A stretch of 64,000 bases of DNA from Halapricum hydrolyticum. Lineage in GTDB: Archaea; Halobacteriota; Halobacteria; Halobacteriales; Haloarculaceae. The position numbers and the translations under genes were made by a program. This document shows positions 24,463 to 33,057 of the stretch, one piece after another. Positions within the stretch are counted from its first letter, which is position 1; every line of letters begins with the position of its first letter. Below the pieces are notes generated by a model, which did no database searches, was not told where the DNA came from, and saw nothing but the letters and a program-made list of their open reading frames with translations. The stretch is from contig JAOPKD010000002.1 in assembly GCA_025517565.1 (NCBI GenBank), forward strand, positions 309,090-373,089. The letters are read 5' to 3'.

Positions 24463-24706
24463 TCACTACGTTTACATCGTGCAGTGTAGCGACGACACGT
24501 TCTATACCGGGTACACGACCGACGTCCAGCGTCGAGTCGCCGAGCATCAGGCCGGAAACGGTGCGAAGTACACGCGCGGACGCACGCCGGTCGAACTCGT
24601 CCACGTGGAATCGTACGACAGCAAAAGCGAGGCGATGTCCCGCGAATACGAGATCAAACAGCTCTCACGAGCTGATAAAGAGCGGCTGATCGACGGCCAG
24701 ACGTGA
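24452..24706 (+). CDS. GIY-YIG nuclease-domain protein
   Basis: An 84-residue single-domain GIY-YIG protein of the YhbQ/UPF0213 type: YVYIVQCSDDTFYTGYTTDV (GIY...YIG equivalents), RRVAEHQAGNGAKYT, RGRTPVELVHVESY and SREYEIKQLSRADKERLI with the catalytic Glu. Members are stand-alone nucleases of uncertain role, possibly DNA repair. It is translated from inside the end of the zinc finger gene. Confidence 0.88.
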   Translation: MPGDHYVYIVQCSDDTFYTGYTTDVQRRVAEHQAGNGAKYTRGRTPVELVHVESYDSKSEAMSREYEIKQLSRADKERLIDGQT

Positions 24707-24716
24707 CGCGGGCTCA

Positions 24717-25451
24717 TCAAAGAGGTGTGAGTACGATGTCCGTGGCCTCGTAGTCCTCGAAGTATGCGCCGTGTCCGCCCATCGTTACCCGCCCCTCCTC
24801 GTCGGTGTGGCCGACAAGTCCGATTTCCCCGAAAAACGAGTTCGTGCTGGGCTCGGCGAAGCTCTGTCGGACGGTTGTGAGCTGGCCTTCCATCGTCTCC
24901 CAGGTCGAATCCTCCTCAGCAGGGGCCTCTCGAACGCGTGCCCTGAACCCGACGGCGTTTCCTTCGCGGAGATGGAGTGCCGTGTTGAGTGCCGCATCCC
25001 GGAGGTTCGCGGTCTCATAGGGTAGCGACCGCGCATCCGTGGTGTACACTTCTTCGCTTTCGTCCCAGTGCTGCGACATGAACTGCATGAACGCCAGCCC
25101 GTAGAGCCGCTCCGTGTCGAACTCGAGCCCGATCACCTCGTCTTCCTCTTCGTTAGGCATGCCGATGACACCCGCCTGCTGGTCGACCGTGAGCAGCGTA
25201 TCGAGTTCCTGATCCCAGGCTCGCACAAGCGTCGCCGTGTCTTCGAAGTCGTACGTGGCTGCCTCTTCTCCGTCGCTGTAGAGACACAGCGCGATAAACG
25301 TCCCCTCGGCGTAGCTCTCCGCCAGCGTGTCTTCGATCTGTTCGTAGACCTCCGGGGAGGTCCCGATCAGGATCTCGTGAGACGCCGCTTCGACCCGGTC
25401 CTCGATGCTCGACAGCAGTTGATCGTTCGTGTGGATGTCTTGTACCTGCAT
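24717..25451 (-). CDS. TrmB-type effector-domain protein without HTH
   Basis: A 244-residue cytoplasmic protein resembling the C-terminal effector half of TrmB sugar-responsive regulators: LLSSIEDRVEAASHEILIGT, ESYAEGTFIALCLYSDGEEA, LLTVDQQAGVIGMPNEEEDE and a terminal FGEIGLVGHTDEEGRVTMGG strand pair. No helix-turn-helix precedes it, and the upstream DNA does not encode one. ATG 25451 is used; GTG 25472 is an alternative. It is divergent from a soluble chemotaxis transducer across ~200 bp. It could bind a sugar or a partner protein. Confidence 0.7.
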   Translation of the reverse strand: MQVQDIHTNDQLLSSIEDRVEAASHEILIGTSPEVYEQIEDTLAESYAEGTFIALCLYSDGEEAATYDFEDTATLVRAWDQELDTLLTVDQQAGVIGMPNEEEDEVIGLEFDTERLYGLAFMQFMSQHWDESEEVYTTDARSLPYETANLRDAALNTALHLREGNAVGFRARVREAPAEEDSTWETMEGQLTTVRQSFAEPSTNSFFGEIGLVGHTDEEGRVTMGGHGAYFEDYEATDIVLTPL

Positions 25452-25613
25452 CCGATTGTCCGACGGTTGCACGATCGGATAGATAAGCGTTGTCGTGCGA
25501 ATATCACATTTCGTATCGACTGCTCAGGCCCGCTCCTGCCCTTGTGTCTGCCCGAATGCCTCTGTTTTCCATCAGGCGGAGTGTCCGGAGTGTCAGACCT
25601 GATAATCACGAAC

Positions 25614-25623
25614 ACTTTTTAAG
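25614..25623 (+). promoter_or_regulatory. TATA box for the soluble transducer gene
   Basis: ACTTTTTAAG is centred about 30 bp before ATG 25649. Confidence 0.5.
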
Positions 25624-25648
25624 TACGGTGGGAACACAACGCCGTATA

Positions 25649-27082
25649 ATGGCCACGAATACAGGAAACGTACTCGTCGTCTGTCGACCGGACAACCGGG
25701 AGCACGTCGTCGAGACGTTGCAACCGGCGACCGCCGACATTCCTATCGAAACAGTAACGTCCGTTCCGGACGCGCAGTCGGCCATCGAGACGACGGATGT
25801 CATCTGCGTCGTGAGTTTCGTCGAGGTACGTGACGCACGTGGCAACGAGTGGGTCAGCGGTATCGAACTGTACGAGGACGTCGCCGGCCGATCTACCAAC
25901 ATCCCGTTCGTCCTCATCTCCGAAACCGGCAACGACGACATCGTGGAGATGGCCCTCGATGCGGGCGTCTCGAACCTTGTCCGGCCGTGGCCCGGCGACC
26001 GCCCCGAGCGCGATCTCCAGGAAATCGTCGAACAGATCGTCACGCGGCGTCGCATCTACACGACCGTCGACGCGGCCACTGACGGGGATCTGGACGTGCG
26101 GATCGACGTATCCGATCTCGAAGGGGACTTCCGGGAGATTGCAACCCGAGTCAACGGGATGATCGACTCCATCCAGGAGGACCTCGAACGACGCGAGCGT
26201 GTCGCACAGGATCTCGACACGTCGATCCAGCAACTTCGTTCTCGCTCCGAGCGAGTCGCGGACAGCTCCGAAGACATCAGTGAGGGCACCCGAGACATGA
26301 CGAGCCGGATCGAGCAGGCAAACAGCGAGGTTTCGACGCTGTCGGCAACCGTCGAAGAGATCGCGGCCACGTCCGACGATGTCGCCCAGACGAGCGAAGA
26401 CGCGGTCGAAGCCGCCGACGACGGCCAGCAGTCGGCCGACAGTGCGATGGAGGCGATGGAAAAAATCGACGAAGCGGCAACCGGGGTCACAGAAGACGTC
26501 ACCAGCCTCCAGGAGCGGGTCGACGAGATCGACGAGGTCGTCGAACTGATCAACGACATCGCCGATCAGACGAACATCCTGGCGCTGAACGCCAACATCG
26601 AGGCGGCTCGTGCCGGCAAATCAGGTGACGGGTTCGCCGTGGTCGCAAACGAAGTCAAGAACCTCGCGACGGAAGCCCAGGAACACGCCGAAACGATCGA
26701 AGACATGCTCGAGGGTGTCCAGCGCGATACGGAAACGACCGTCGAGAGTCTCGAACAGGCGACCGAGGAGATCGACACCGGCGTTTCCGAGGTGGAAGCG
26801 ACGATGGACGCGCTGGACGACATCGCCGAAAAGATCCGGGAGGCCACGACCGGGATGGAAGAAGTCGCAAACGCGACTGACGACCAGGCCGCCTCGACCG
26901 AACAGGTCGCCTCGATGATGGACGAGATTGCCGGGATGGCCGAAGACACCGCCGACGAGGTCACGGAAATCGCCGACGCCAACAGCGAACAGGTCGCCGA
27001 GATCAGCCAGCTCGAACAGTCGATGCGACAGCTGGTCGAAGACGATCGAACGTCTCGAAGGAGAGAACTCGCTGATGACTGA
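25649..27082 (+). CDS. Soluble methyl-accepting chemotaxis transducer with degenerate receiver domain
   Basis: A 477-residue protein without transmembrane segments. Residues 1-135 resemble a response-regulator receiver, but the position of the phospho-acceptor Asp is Phe57 (CVVSFVEV, where active receivers have VSDY). A HAMP-like helix follows (ATDGDLDVRIDVSDLEGDFR), then the MCP signalling coiled coil with hairpin tip DQTNILALNANIEAARAG. The last feature is a Glu/Asp-rich methylation helix. It would signal to CheA/CheW from the cytoplasm. The input is unknown; the divergent TrmB-like protein is a candidate partner. Confidence 0.88.
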   Translation: MATNTGNVLVVCRPDNREHVVETLQPATADIPIETVTSVPDAQSAIETTDVICVVSFVEVRDARGNEWVSGIELYEDVAGRSTNIPFVLISETGNDDIVEMALDAGVSNLVRPWPGDRPERDLQEIVEQIVTRRRIYTTVDAATDGDLDVRIDVSDLEGDFREIATRVNGMIDSIQEDLERRERVAQDLDTSIQQLRSRSERVADSSEDISEGTRDMTSRIEQANSEVSTLSATVEEIAATSDDVAQTSEDAVEAADDGQQSADSAMEAMEKIDEAATGVTEDVTSLQERVDEIDEVVELINDIADQTNILALNANIEAARAGKSGDGFAVVANEVKNLATEAQEHAETIEDMLEGVQRDTETTVESLEQATEEIDTGVSEVEATMDALDDIAEKIREATTGMEEVANATDDQAASTEQVASMMDEIAGMAEDTADEVTEIADANSEQVAEISQLEQSMRQLVEDDRTSRRRELADD

Positions 27083-27224
27083 CTCCGGTCGACGCAGCGA
27101 CTCGACACTCACTGTCTTCGACATTCGCTGCCTTCGACGCGTCTGACCGCAGCCGACTGCGAGGAACTGATTTCCCTTGCTCGTCACCGAGGACTTTTTG
27201 CCCTGTGGGTCCCGAACCGATGGT

Positions 27225-27419
27225 ATGAACGAAGACCTGCTGGACATCATCTGTTGCCCGCTCGATAAATCCGAACTCGAACTCGACGTTCGAGACCGCG
27301 ACGACGGCGAGATCGTCAGCGGAACGCTGACGTGCACGGAGTGTGGCGAAGCGTACCCGATCGAGGACGGGATCCCGAATCTGTTGCCGCCGGACATGCG
27401 AGAGGAGACGACGGCCTGA
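27225..27419 (+). CDS. Trm112 family protein
   Basis: A 64-residue zinc-binding protein starting MNEDLLDIICCPLDKSELEL, with a second cysteine pair in LTCTECGEAYPIEDGIPNLL. Trm112 proteins activate partner methyltransferases acting on tRNA, rRNA or release factors; in haloarchaea they are reported to bind several. ATG 27225 gives the family's start. It probably has its own promoter in the 140-bp gap after the transducer gene. Confidence 0.9.
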   Translation: MNEDLLDIICCPLDKSELELDVRDRDDGEIVSGTLTCTECGEAYPIEDGIPNLLPPDMREETTA

Positions 27420-27497
27420 TCGCCCTCACAGGAACGATCTTTCTCGCTTCGACGTGTGCTCAGAGTGACGACAACGACAGACGGACAACGGTCACTG

Positions 27498-28082
27498 TCA
27501 TCCTGTCAGCTGATAAATGGCGACGAGGACGCCGGCGAGAACGACGAACGATCCCAGCAAAACGACAGTGTTGTCCAACACGAGCGCAGCCACCGCAGCG
27601 ATCACCAGCGCGATACCACCGAGGACGAGGACGGCCACCTCGGGACGGAGGGGTAAATCGGACGCGTCCGGGTCGGCCGTCCCCGACCGAGAGGACGTTG
27701 CCCGTGGCTGTGGTTTCGAAAGCGATTCGTCGACGGCCACTTCTCGCGTTTCGCTTTCGGGTTCGGAAAGGACGACGTCGACGTACCTGGTCGTCGCACC
27801 GTAGGCGGTGACGACCTTGAGTTTTCCACGGACAGGGCCTGATCCCGACACGTCGACGGTGACCCGCCGCGTCGAGTCGCTCGCGACGTGATGGTTGTTC
27901 GCCGATAGCGTTGCGATTTCCGAGAGTGCGTCGTCCAGATGCAGGTGCACGTGGACCGACTCGCCGTGGTTCTGCAGGACCACGTCGAACGATCCGCTCA
28001 CCTCGACCTCGTTCGGGACCTCGAGCCCGTGCAGCTGACCTCGGTTGACGTGGACCGGCAGCGTATCTGTCACGCCCGTCAC
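27498..28082 (-). CDS. Haloarchaeal protein with two C-terminal membrane segments
   Basis: A 194-residue protein with no assigned function. The N-terminal ~105 residues look beta-rich (LPVHVNRGQLHGLEVPNEVE, VHVHLHLDDALSEIATLSAN, DVVLSEPE). After an acidic linker come two hydrophobic helices (VAVLVLGGIALVIAAVAALV and VVLLGSFVVLAGVLVAIYQL). It would place a small soluble domain at the membrane. Confidence 0.68.
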   Translation of the reverse strand: MTGVTDTLPVHVNRGQLHGLEVPNEVEVSGSFDVVLQNHGESVHVHLHLDDALSEIATLSANNHHVASDSTRRVTVDVSGSGPVRGKLKVVTAYGATTRYVDVVLSEPESETREVAVDESLSKPQPRATSSRSGTADPDASDLPLRPEVAVLVLGGIALVIAAVAALVLDNTVVLLGSFVVLAGVLVAIYQLTG

Positions 28083-28205
28083 TGCGCAGCGATAGTAGAA
28101 AAAGCTTCATCGTGAATATAATATATCTTATCATTATTCTCTGATATTTATTCCTCCGTCTGCTCCCGTATATTATTAGTACAGGAGGCCGACTCTCCGG
28201 GTACG

Positions 28206-28778
28206 ATGGGGCCCGTGACGTGGCAGACAGCGGATCGAGACCCGGACGAAGATTCTGTTCCCCGTTCACGGACGCGGGCGACGCGACCCGCCAACTCGAA
28301 CAAGCGCCGGAGCTGGTACGGATTGGGGTCCCTGACGTACATCGAAAAGAGCTGGTTCGGGCGGGTACTCCACGATGTCGTCTACACCTACGCTGACGTC
28401 ACAGTATTCAGCCTTCCCATGCTCTTGTACGTCTGGGTGACCCAGCCGTTCGTGGACCGGGCACTGACCGCCCCGGCGCTGGTCACGTGGATCACCATGG
28501 TGGGCGTCGCAACACTGATCAGAGGAGGGTGGATCAGACCCCTCGGCACGGAGACGCTCGGATGGGTGTCGGGACGCTACGCTCTGCTCCCGGTTCGGGT
28601 TGCATATTACAACCTCACTCTGATCGTCGCCGTCTTCGGTGGTCTCGCAGTTGAAGGCCTCGTCGGACGTACGGGGCTCGCAGTCGCCTGGGCGACCTGT
28701 GTCGGTATCGGCGCCACGCTGGTGTTTCCGACGGTCGTCGACATCACGTATCACCGATTCGCCCAGTGGCGTCGGTGA
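28206..28778 (+). CDS. Integral membrane protein of unknown function
   Basis: A 190-residue protein with about four hydrophobic segments (SLPMLLYVWVTQPFV, ALVTWITMVGVATLI, LLPVRVAYYNLTLIVAVFGG, GLAVAWATCVGIGATLVFPT) after a basic, Arg-rich N-terminus that favours a cytoplasmic start. No family is recognised. It is preceded by a strikingly AT-rich 120-bp region that probably holds its promoter. Confidence 0.6.
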   Translation: MGPVTWQTADRDPDEDSVPRSRTRATRPANSNKRRSWYGLGSLTYIEKSWFGRVLHDVVYTYADVTVFSLPMLLYVWVTQPFVDRALTAPALVTWITMVGVATLIRGGWIRPLGTETLGWVSGRYALLPVRVAYYNLTLIVAVFGGLAVEGLVGRTGLAVAWATCVGIGATLVFPTVVDITYHRFAQWRR

Positions 28779-28950
28779 TCCGGAGTACGGACCCGGTTTC
28801 CCGCTTCGATCCAACGGCTTGTCCATGACTCCGGATGCGCGGAGACGAGGCCCCGCATGGGTCTGATACGGATTATTGCGTCTGTTCCGCATCGACCGCG
28901 GGGCGGTCGGAGTGGCGAATCGTTACAATCGCCCTGCGAATCGACAGAAG

Positions 28951-29021
28951 TGCGCTGGCCGAGATTTGAACTCGGGTTAGGACCGTGGCAGGGTCCTGTG
29001 ATACCACTACACCACCAGCGC
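28951..29021 (-). tRNA. tRNA-Gly (anticodon GCC)
   Basis: The 71-nt minus-strand sequence folds as a standard tRNA. The acceptor is GCGCTGG paired with CCAGCGC plus discriminator A. The anticodon stem GGACC/GGTCC encloses loop CTGCCAC, giving GCC. The T arm contains GTTCAAATC. There is no intron, and CCA is not encoded. Confidence 0.95.
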
Positions 29022-29388
29022 TCACGTCGTCCGCCCGCCGGTCGGGCGCACGTCAGTTCGCATTCTAAGCAACCGCCGAGAAGAATAAAAGGCTTCCGAA
29101 TCGCCGTCCCGCCACCGGATTTGGCCGTCAGACTGCCGTTCCGTCCCGGAAATTCGATTTTTGGAAACTGACTTCGAGCGTGTCCATGTGATCGCTGTGC
29201 ACTGGCAGCGGGTCAGCCGATGACGCGGTGCCGAGCGCGGTACGTGCTGTCACACCGTGACTCCGGTCGTGAGGGTCGCTCGCAGGCGTGCGACGGCGTC
29301 TCACCACCACTGGAATCCGCTACCCTTTTAGGTACGGACCGAAGACTAATCGCTACAGTCTAGTGGCGTGGCGTGGAAGCGTCACGGC
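29022..29388. other. Intergenic region between tRNA-Gly and the ribosomal superoperon
   Basis: This 367-bp stretch has no convincing ORF on either strand. The left side contains TATA-like elements for the minus-strand tRNA (CTTTTATTC near 29083). The right side contains CCTTTTAGGTACGG near 29321-29334, the best promoter candidate for the plus-strand superoperon, which implies a leader of roughly 30-40 nt. Confidence 0.5.
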
Positions 29389-30264
29389 ATGACGACCAGC
29401 GTGCTCGTGCCGTCGTCCCTCACCCGGGAAGCCGAGGACAAACGCGAGGCGACTCGCAAACTCGGTTACGTGGCCCGCGCGGCCACGGTCTTCCGGGCGG
29501 ATCGGCTGACGATCATCCCCGACCCTGACGGCGAAGGGAAGTTGGACGGCGGGTTCGTCGAAACCGTCTTACGGTACGCCGCGACGCCGCCGTACCTCCG
29601 AAAGGAGGTGTGGGGCAAGCGGGGCGAACTAGAGTCCGTCGGCGTCTTGCCGCCGCTCCACGTGACACCACGGACCGGCTCCGGATCGGACGATTCGGGG
29701 TCGTTGAGACAGGGACTCGTGACCGAGGTCGGATCTGATGGGCGCGTTCGGGTCAATTGCGGCATGCAACACCCGATCTCGCTCGGCGTCCCCTCCGATA
29801 TGGAGGTCGCCGAGGGGGAGCGCGTTGCCGTCAGGATCTATTCGCGACGACCGGTCCGCGCGAAACTCGTCGACGAACCCCTTCCGGGGTTTATCGTCGA
29901 CCGTGCGGACCTGGACGAAGCGCTCTCGCGTGCCGACGCTGGCGTACGGATCGCCTCCTCGCGCTACGGCGTCGAACTCACAACCGACCGTCTCGGCCAG
30001 CTGGTCGAGACGATCCAGAGTGAGGACGACGGCGCGGGCGATCTGACCGTCGCGTTCGGTTCACCGGAGCGCGGGTTGCCTGCCATCTTGGGGATCGACC
30101 CCGACGATGTCGGGCCGACTGAGATCGATGCGGTCACCAGATCCGAATCGGACGCCACCCGATTCGACCTCTGGCTGAACACGATCCCGGATCAAGGCAG
30201 CGAGGTGGTGCGAACCGAAGAAGCGATGTTCGCAACACTGGCCTGCCTCAGTCTCACGGAGTGA
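29389..30264 (+). CDS. Putative SPOUT RNA methyltransferase upstream of rpl3
   Basis: A 291-residue SPOUT-superfamily protein of the archaeal COG2106 type: TSVLVPSSLTREAEDKREAT, KLGYVARAATVFRADRLTII near the N-terminus and an OB-like insert (VTEVGSDGRVRVNCG). The C-terminal knot-like segments include LTVAFGSPERGLPAILGI. It is a predicted RNA uridine N3-methyltransferase by family. It sits 7 bp before rpl3, an arrangement conserved in archaea, which suggests rRNA modification. ATG 29389 is preferred to GTG 29368. Confidence 0.85.
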   Translation: MTTSVLVPSSLTREAEDKREATRKLGYVARAATVFRADRLTIIPDPDGEGKLDGGFVETVLRYAATPPYLRKEVWGKRGELESVGVLPPLHVTPRTGSGSDDSGSLRQGLVTEVGSDGRVRVNCGMQHPISLGVPSDMEVAEGERVAVRIYSRRPVRAKLVDEPLPGFIVDRADLDEALSRADAGVRIASSRYGVELTTDRLGQLVETIQSEDDGAGDLTVAFGSPERGLPAILGIDPDDVGPTEIDAVTRSESDATRFDLWLNTIPDQGSEVVRTEEAMFATLACLSLTE

Positions 30265-30271
30265 GAATCCG

Positions 30272-31282
30272 ATGCCACAACCAAGCAGACCACGCAAAGG
30301 CTCGATGGGCTTCGGCCCGCGCAAGCGGACGGCCAGCGAGACGCCGCGGTTCAACAGCTGGCCCGACGACGACGGACAGCCTGGCGTACAGGGTTTCGCC
30401 GGTTACAAGGCCGGGATGACACACGTCGTGCTCATCAACGACGAACCCAACTCGCCACGCGAGGGAATGGAGACGACCGTTCCCGTCACCGTCGTCGAGA
30501 CGCCGCCGATGCGCGCTGTGGCGCTTCGAGCCTACGAAGACACGCCGTACGGGCTCCGACCGCTGACGGAAGTCTGGACCGACGAGTTCCACCCGGAACT
30601 CGAGCGGACTCTGGACCTTCCCGAGGAGCCGTCCGACGGTGCAGAGGAACAGATCGAGGACGCTCTCGAATCGGGCGAACTGGGTGACGTGCGTCTCATC
30701 ACGCACACCGTGCCCAGCGAACTCGACGGCGTCCCGAAAAAGAAGCCCGACGTGATGGAGACACGCGTCGGCGGCGGCTCGCTCGCAGACCGCGTCGAGC
30801 ACGGGCTGGACCTCATCGAAGACGGTGGGGAACACTCGATGAACGACGTGTTCCGCGCGGGCGAGTACGCCGACGTCGCGGGCACCACCAAGGGCAAAGG
30901 GACACAGGGTCCCGTCAAGCGCTGGGGCGTCCAGAAGCGCAAGGGCAAACACGCCCGCCAGGGATGGCGCCGACGGATCGGCAACCTCGGTCCGTGGAAC
31001 CCGTCTCGCGTGCGCTCGACGGTCCCCCAGCAGGGCCAGACTGGCTACCACCAGCGGACAGAGCTGAACAAGCGTATCCTCGATATCGGTGACGACGACG
31101 TCACCCCCGAGGGTGGATTCGTCAACTACGGCGAGGTCGACGGCAATTACACGCTGGTGAAGGGATCGCTGCCGGGCCCGGAAAAGCGCCTGGTGCGCTT
31201 CCGCCCGGCCGTGCGCCCGAGCGACAGCCCGCGACTCGATCCCGAGTTGCGCTACGTCTCCACCGACTCCAACCAGGGGTGA
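30272..31282 (+). CDS. rpl3: 50S ribosomal protein L3
   Basis: A 336-residue large-subunit protein, normal archaeal length. The N-terminus MPQPSRPRKGSMGFGPRKRT is basic and reaches into rRNA. The diagnostic segments GYKAGMTHVV and KGKGTQGPVKRWGVQKRKGK (tip near the peptidyl-transferase centre) are present. It is the first ribosomal protein gene of the superoperon, followed after 5 bp by rpl4. Confidence 0.98.
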   Translation: MPQPSRPRKGSMGFGPRKRTASETPRFNSWPDDDGQPGVQGFAGYKAGMTHVVLINDEPNSPREGMETTVPVTVVETPPMRAVALRAYEDTPYGLRPLTEVWTDEFHPELERTLDLPEEPSDGAEEQIEDALESGELGDVRLITHTVPSELDGVPKKKPDVMETRVGGGSLADRVEHGLDLIEDGGEHSMNDVFRAGEYADVAGTTKGKGTQGPVKRWGVQKRKGKHARQGWRRRIGNLGPWNPSRVRSTVPQQGQTGYHQRTELNKRILDIGDDDVTPEGGFVNYGEVDGNYTLVKGSLPGPEKRLVRFRPAVRPSDSPRLDPELRYVSTDSNQG

Positions 31283-31287
31283 CCTGA

Positions 31288-32031
31288 ATGCAGGCTACAG
31301 TATACGATCTGGACGGCGACGCCGACGACGAGGTCGATCTGCCGGCGGTCTTCGAGACGACCGTTCGGCCGGATCTGATCTCGCGTGCGGTCGAAGCCGC
31401 CCAGGCAAACCGAAAGCAGGACTACGGCAGCGACGACTACGCCGGCCTCCGTACCCCTGCCGAATCGTTCGGCAGCGGTCGCGGGCAGGCACACGTCCCG
31501 CGCCAGGACGGTACCGCAAAGCGGGTCCCCCAGGCCGTTTCCGGCCGCCGGGCACACCCGCCGAAAGAACAGAAAGATCGCGGCCTCGATCTCAACGACA
31601 AGGAACGCCAGAAGGCGATCCGTTCGGCGATCGCGGCGACCGCCGACGCAGAGGTCGTCGCCGAGCGCGGCCACGAGTTCGACGGGAATCTCGAACTCCC
31701 GCTGGTCGTCAGCGACGACTTCGAAGACCTCGTGAAGACGCAGGATGTCGTCGACGTGCTCGACGATCTCGGCGTTCACGCCGACATCGAGCGCGCGGAC
31801 GACACGAAGATCAAGGCCGGCCAGGGCAAATCCCGCGGACGGAAGTACCGCCGGCCGAAGTCGATTCTGTTCGTCACGAGCGACGAGCCCTCGAAGGCCG
31901 CGCGGAACCTCGCCGGCGCCGACGTCGCGACCGCGGCGGAGGTCAACGCGGAAGACCTCGCACCCGGTGGCGACGCAGGCCGCCTGACGATCTGGACCGA
32001 AAGCGCACTCGCGGAGGTGGCTGACCGATGA
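31288..32031 (+). CDS. rpl4: 50S ribosomal protein L4 (L1e)
   Basis: A 247-residue large-subunit protein lining the exit tunnel. It has the long basic loop (QDYGSDDYAGLRTPAESFGS, GRGQAHVPRQDGTAKRVPQA) and the globular end with RRPKSILFVTSDEPSKAARN. Its last 4 bases overlap rpl23. Confidence 0.97.
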   Translation: MQATVYDLDGDADDEVDLPAVFETTVRPDLISRAVEAAQANRKQDYGSDDYAGLRTPAESFGSGRGQAHVPRQDGTAKRVPQAVSGRRAHPPKEQKDRGLDLNDKERQKAIRSAIAATADAEVVAERGHEFDGNLELPLVVSDDFEDLVKTQDVVDVLDDLGVHADIERADDTKIKAGQGKSRGRKYRRPKSILFVTSDEPSKAARNLAGADVATAAEVNAEDLAPGGDAGRLTIWTESALAEVADR

Positions 32032-32288
32032 GCGTACGCGACGTCATCAAGCATCCGCACGTCACCGAGAAGGCGATGGACAAGATGGACTTCCAGAACA
32101 AGCTGCTGTTCATCGCTGACATCGATGCGACGAAGGCCGAGATCGCCGACGCCATCGAGACGCAGTTCGATGTCACTGTCGAGAACGTGACGACGATGGT
32201 GACGATGGACGGCGACAAGAAGGCAGAAGTGACGCTTTCGGAGGACGACGACGCACAGGAAGTCGCCTCTCGAATCGGGGTGTTCTAA
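32028..32288 (+). CDS. rpl23: 50S ribosomal protein L23
   Basis: An 86-residue protein at the tunnel exit, where SRP docks. It starts MSVRDVIKHPHVTEKAMDKM, typical of archaeal L23, and contains KLLFIADIDATKAEIADAIE. It overlaps rpl4 by 4 bases; rpl2 follows after 1 bp. Confidence 0.97.
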   Translation: MSVRDVIKHPHVTEKAMDKMDFQNKLLFIADIDATKAEIADAIETQFDVTVENVTTMVTMDGDKKAEVTLSEDDDAQEVASRIGVF

Positions 32289-32289
32289 G

Positions 32290-33057
32290 ATGGGACGACG
32301 CATTCGCGGACAGCGACGTGGTCGCGGCACACCGACGTTCCGTGCCCCGTCGCACCGCTACAAATCCGATCTGCAGCATCGCACGGTCGAAGACGGCGAC
32401 GTCGTCTCCGGGACGGTCGTCGACATCGAACACGACCCGGCCCGTTCGGCGCCGATCGCGGCCGTCGAGTTCGAGGACAGCGAGGGACAGGGTCCCTCGG
32501 GCAGCCGGGCGGAGCCCGGCGACGGCGATCAGCGGCTCGTGCTGGCTCCCGAGGGTATCGGGGTCGGCGACGAGATCCAGGTCGGCGTCAGTGCCGAGAT
32601 CGCACCCGGCAACACCCTGCCGCTGGCGGAGATCCCGGAGGGTGTTCCGGTGTGCAACATCGAGGCCAAACAGGGCGACGGCGGCAAGTTCGCCCGTGCC
32701 TCTGGTGTCAACGGTCGGCTTATCAGTCACGACCGGTCGGTTGCGGTCGTGCAGCTGCCCAGCGGGGAGTTCAAGCGACTCGATCCACAGTGTCGGGCCA
32801 CGATCGGCGTGGTCGCCGGCGGTGGTCGGACCGAGAAACCGCTGGTCAAGGCCGGGAAGAAACACCACAAGGCGAAAGCACGCGGCATGGTCTGGCCGCG
32901 GGTTCGCGGGGTCGCGATGAACGCGGTCGACCACCCGTTCGGTGGCGGTGGCCGCCAGCACCCTGGCAAGCCCAAATCGATCTCCCGGAACGCCCCGCCG
33001 GGCCGGAAGGTCGGGGACATCTCCTCGCGACGCACGGGTCGCGGTGGTAACGAATGA
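32290..33057 (+). CDS. rpl2: 50S ribosomal protein L2 with 15-residue insertion
   Basis: A 255-residue protein; haloarchaeal L2 as I know it is about 240. The core is canonical: [37 protein letters not shown], and [20 protein letters not shown] containing the conserved peptidyl-transferase-proximal His. Residues 64-78 ([15 protein letters not shown]) sit between VEFED and [11 protein letters not shown], which are normally joined. This extra 45 nt consists largely of two perfect hairpins. The reading frame is intact, so the protein is probably functional with a surface loop. Confidence 0.96.
   Translation: MGRRIRGQRRGRGTPTFRAPSHRYKSDLQHRTVEDGDVVSGTVVDIEHDPARSAPIAAVEFEDSEGQGPSGSRAEPGDGDQRLVLAPEGIGVGDEIQVGVSAEIAPGNTLPLAEIPEGVPVCNIEAKQGDGGKFARASGVNGRLISHDRSVAVVQLPSGEFKRLDPQCRATIGVVAGGGRTEKPLVKAGKKHHKAKARGMVWPRVRGVAMNAVDHPFGGGGRQHPGKPKSISRNAPPGRKVGDISSRRTGRGGNE
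32479..32523 (+). repeat. Hairpin-rich in-frame insertion in rpl2
   Basis: Two adjacent perfect stem-loops are present. The first has an 8-bp stem CGAGGGAC with loop AGG (32481-32499). The second has a 7-bp stem GCCGGGC with loop GGA (32504-32520). The block corresponds exactly to the residues absent from typical haloarchaeal L2. Confidence 0.7.
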
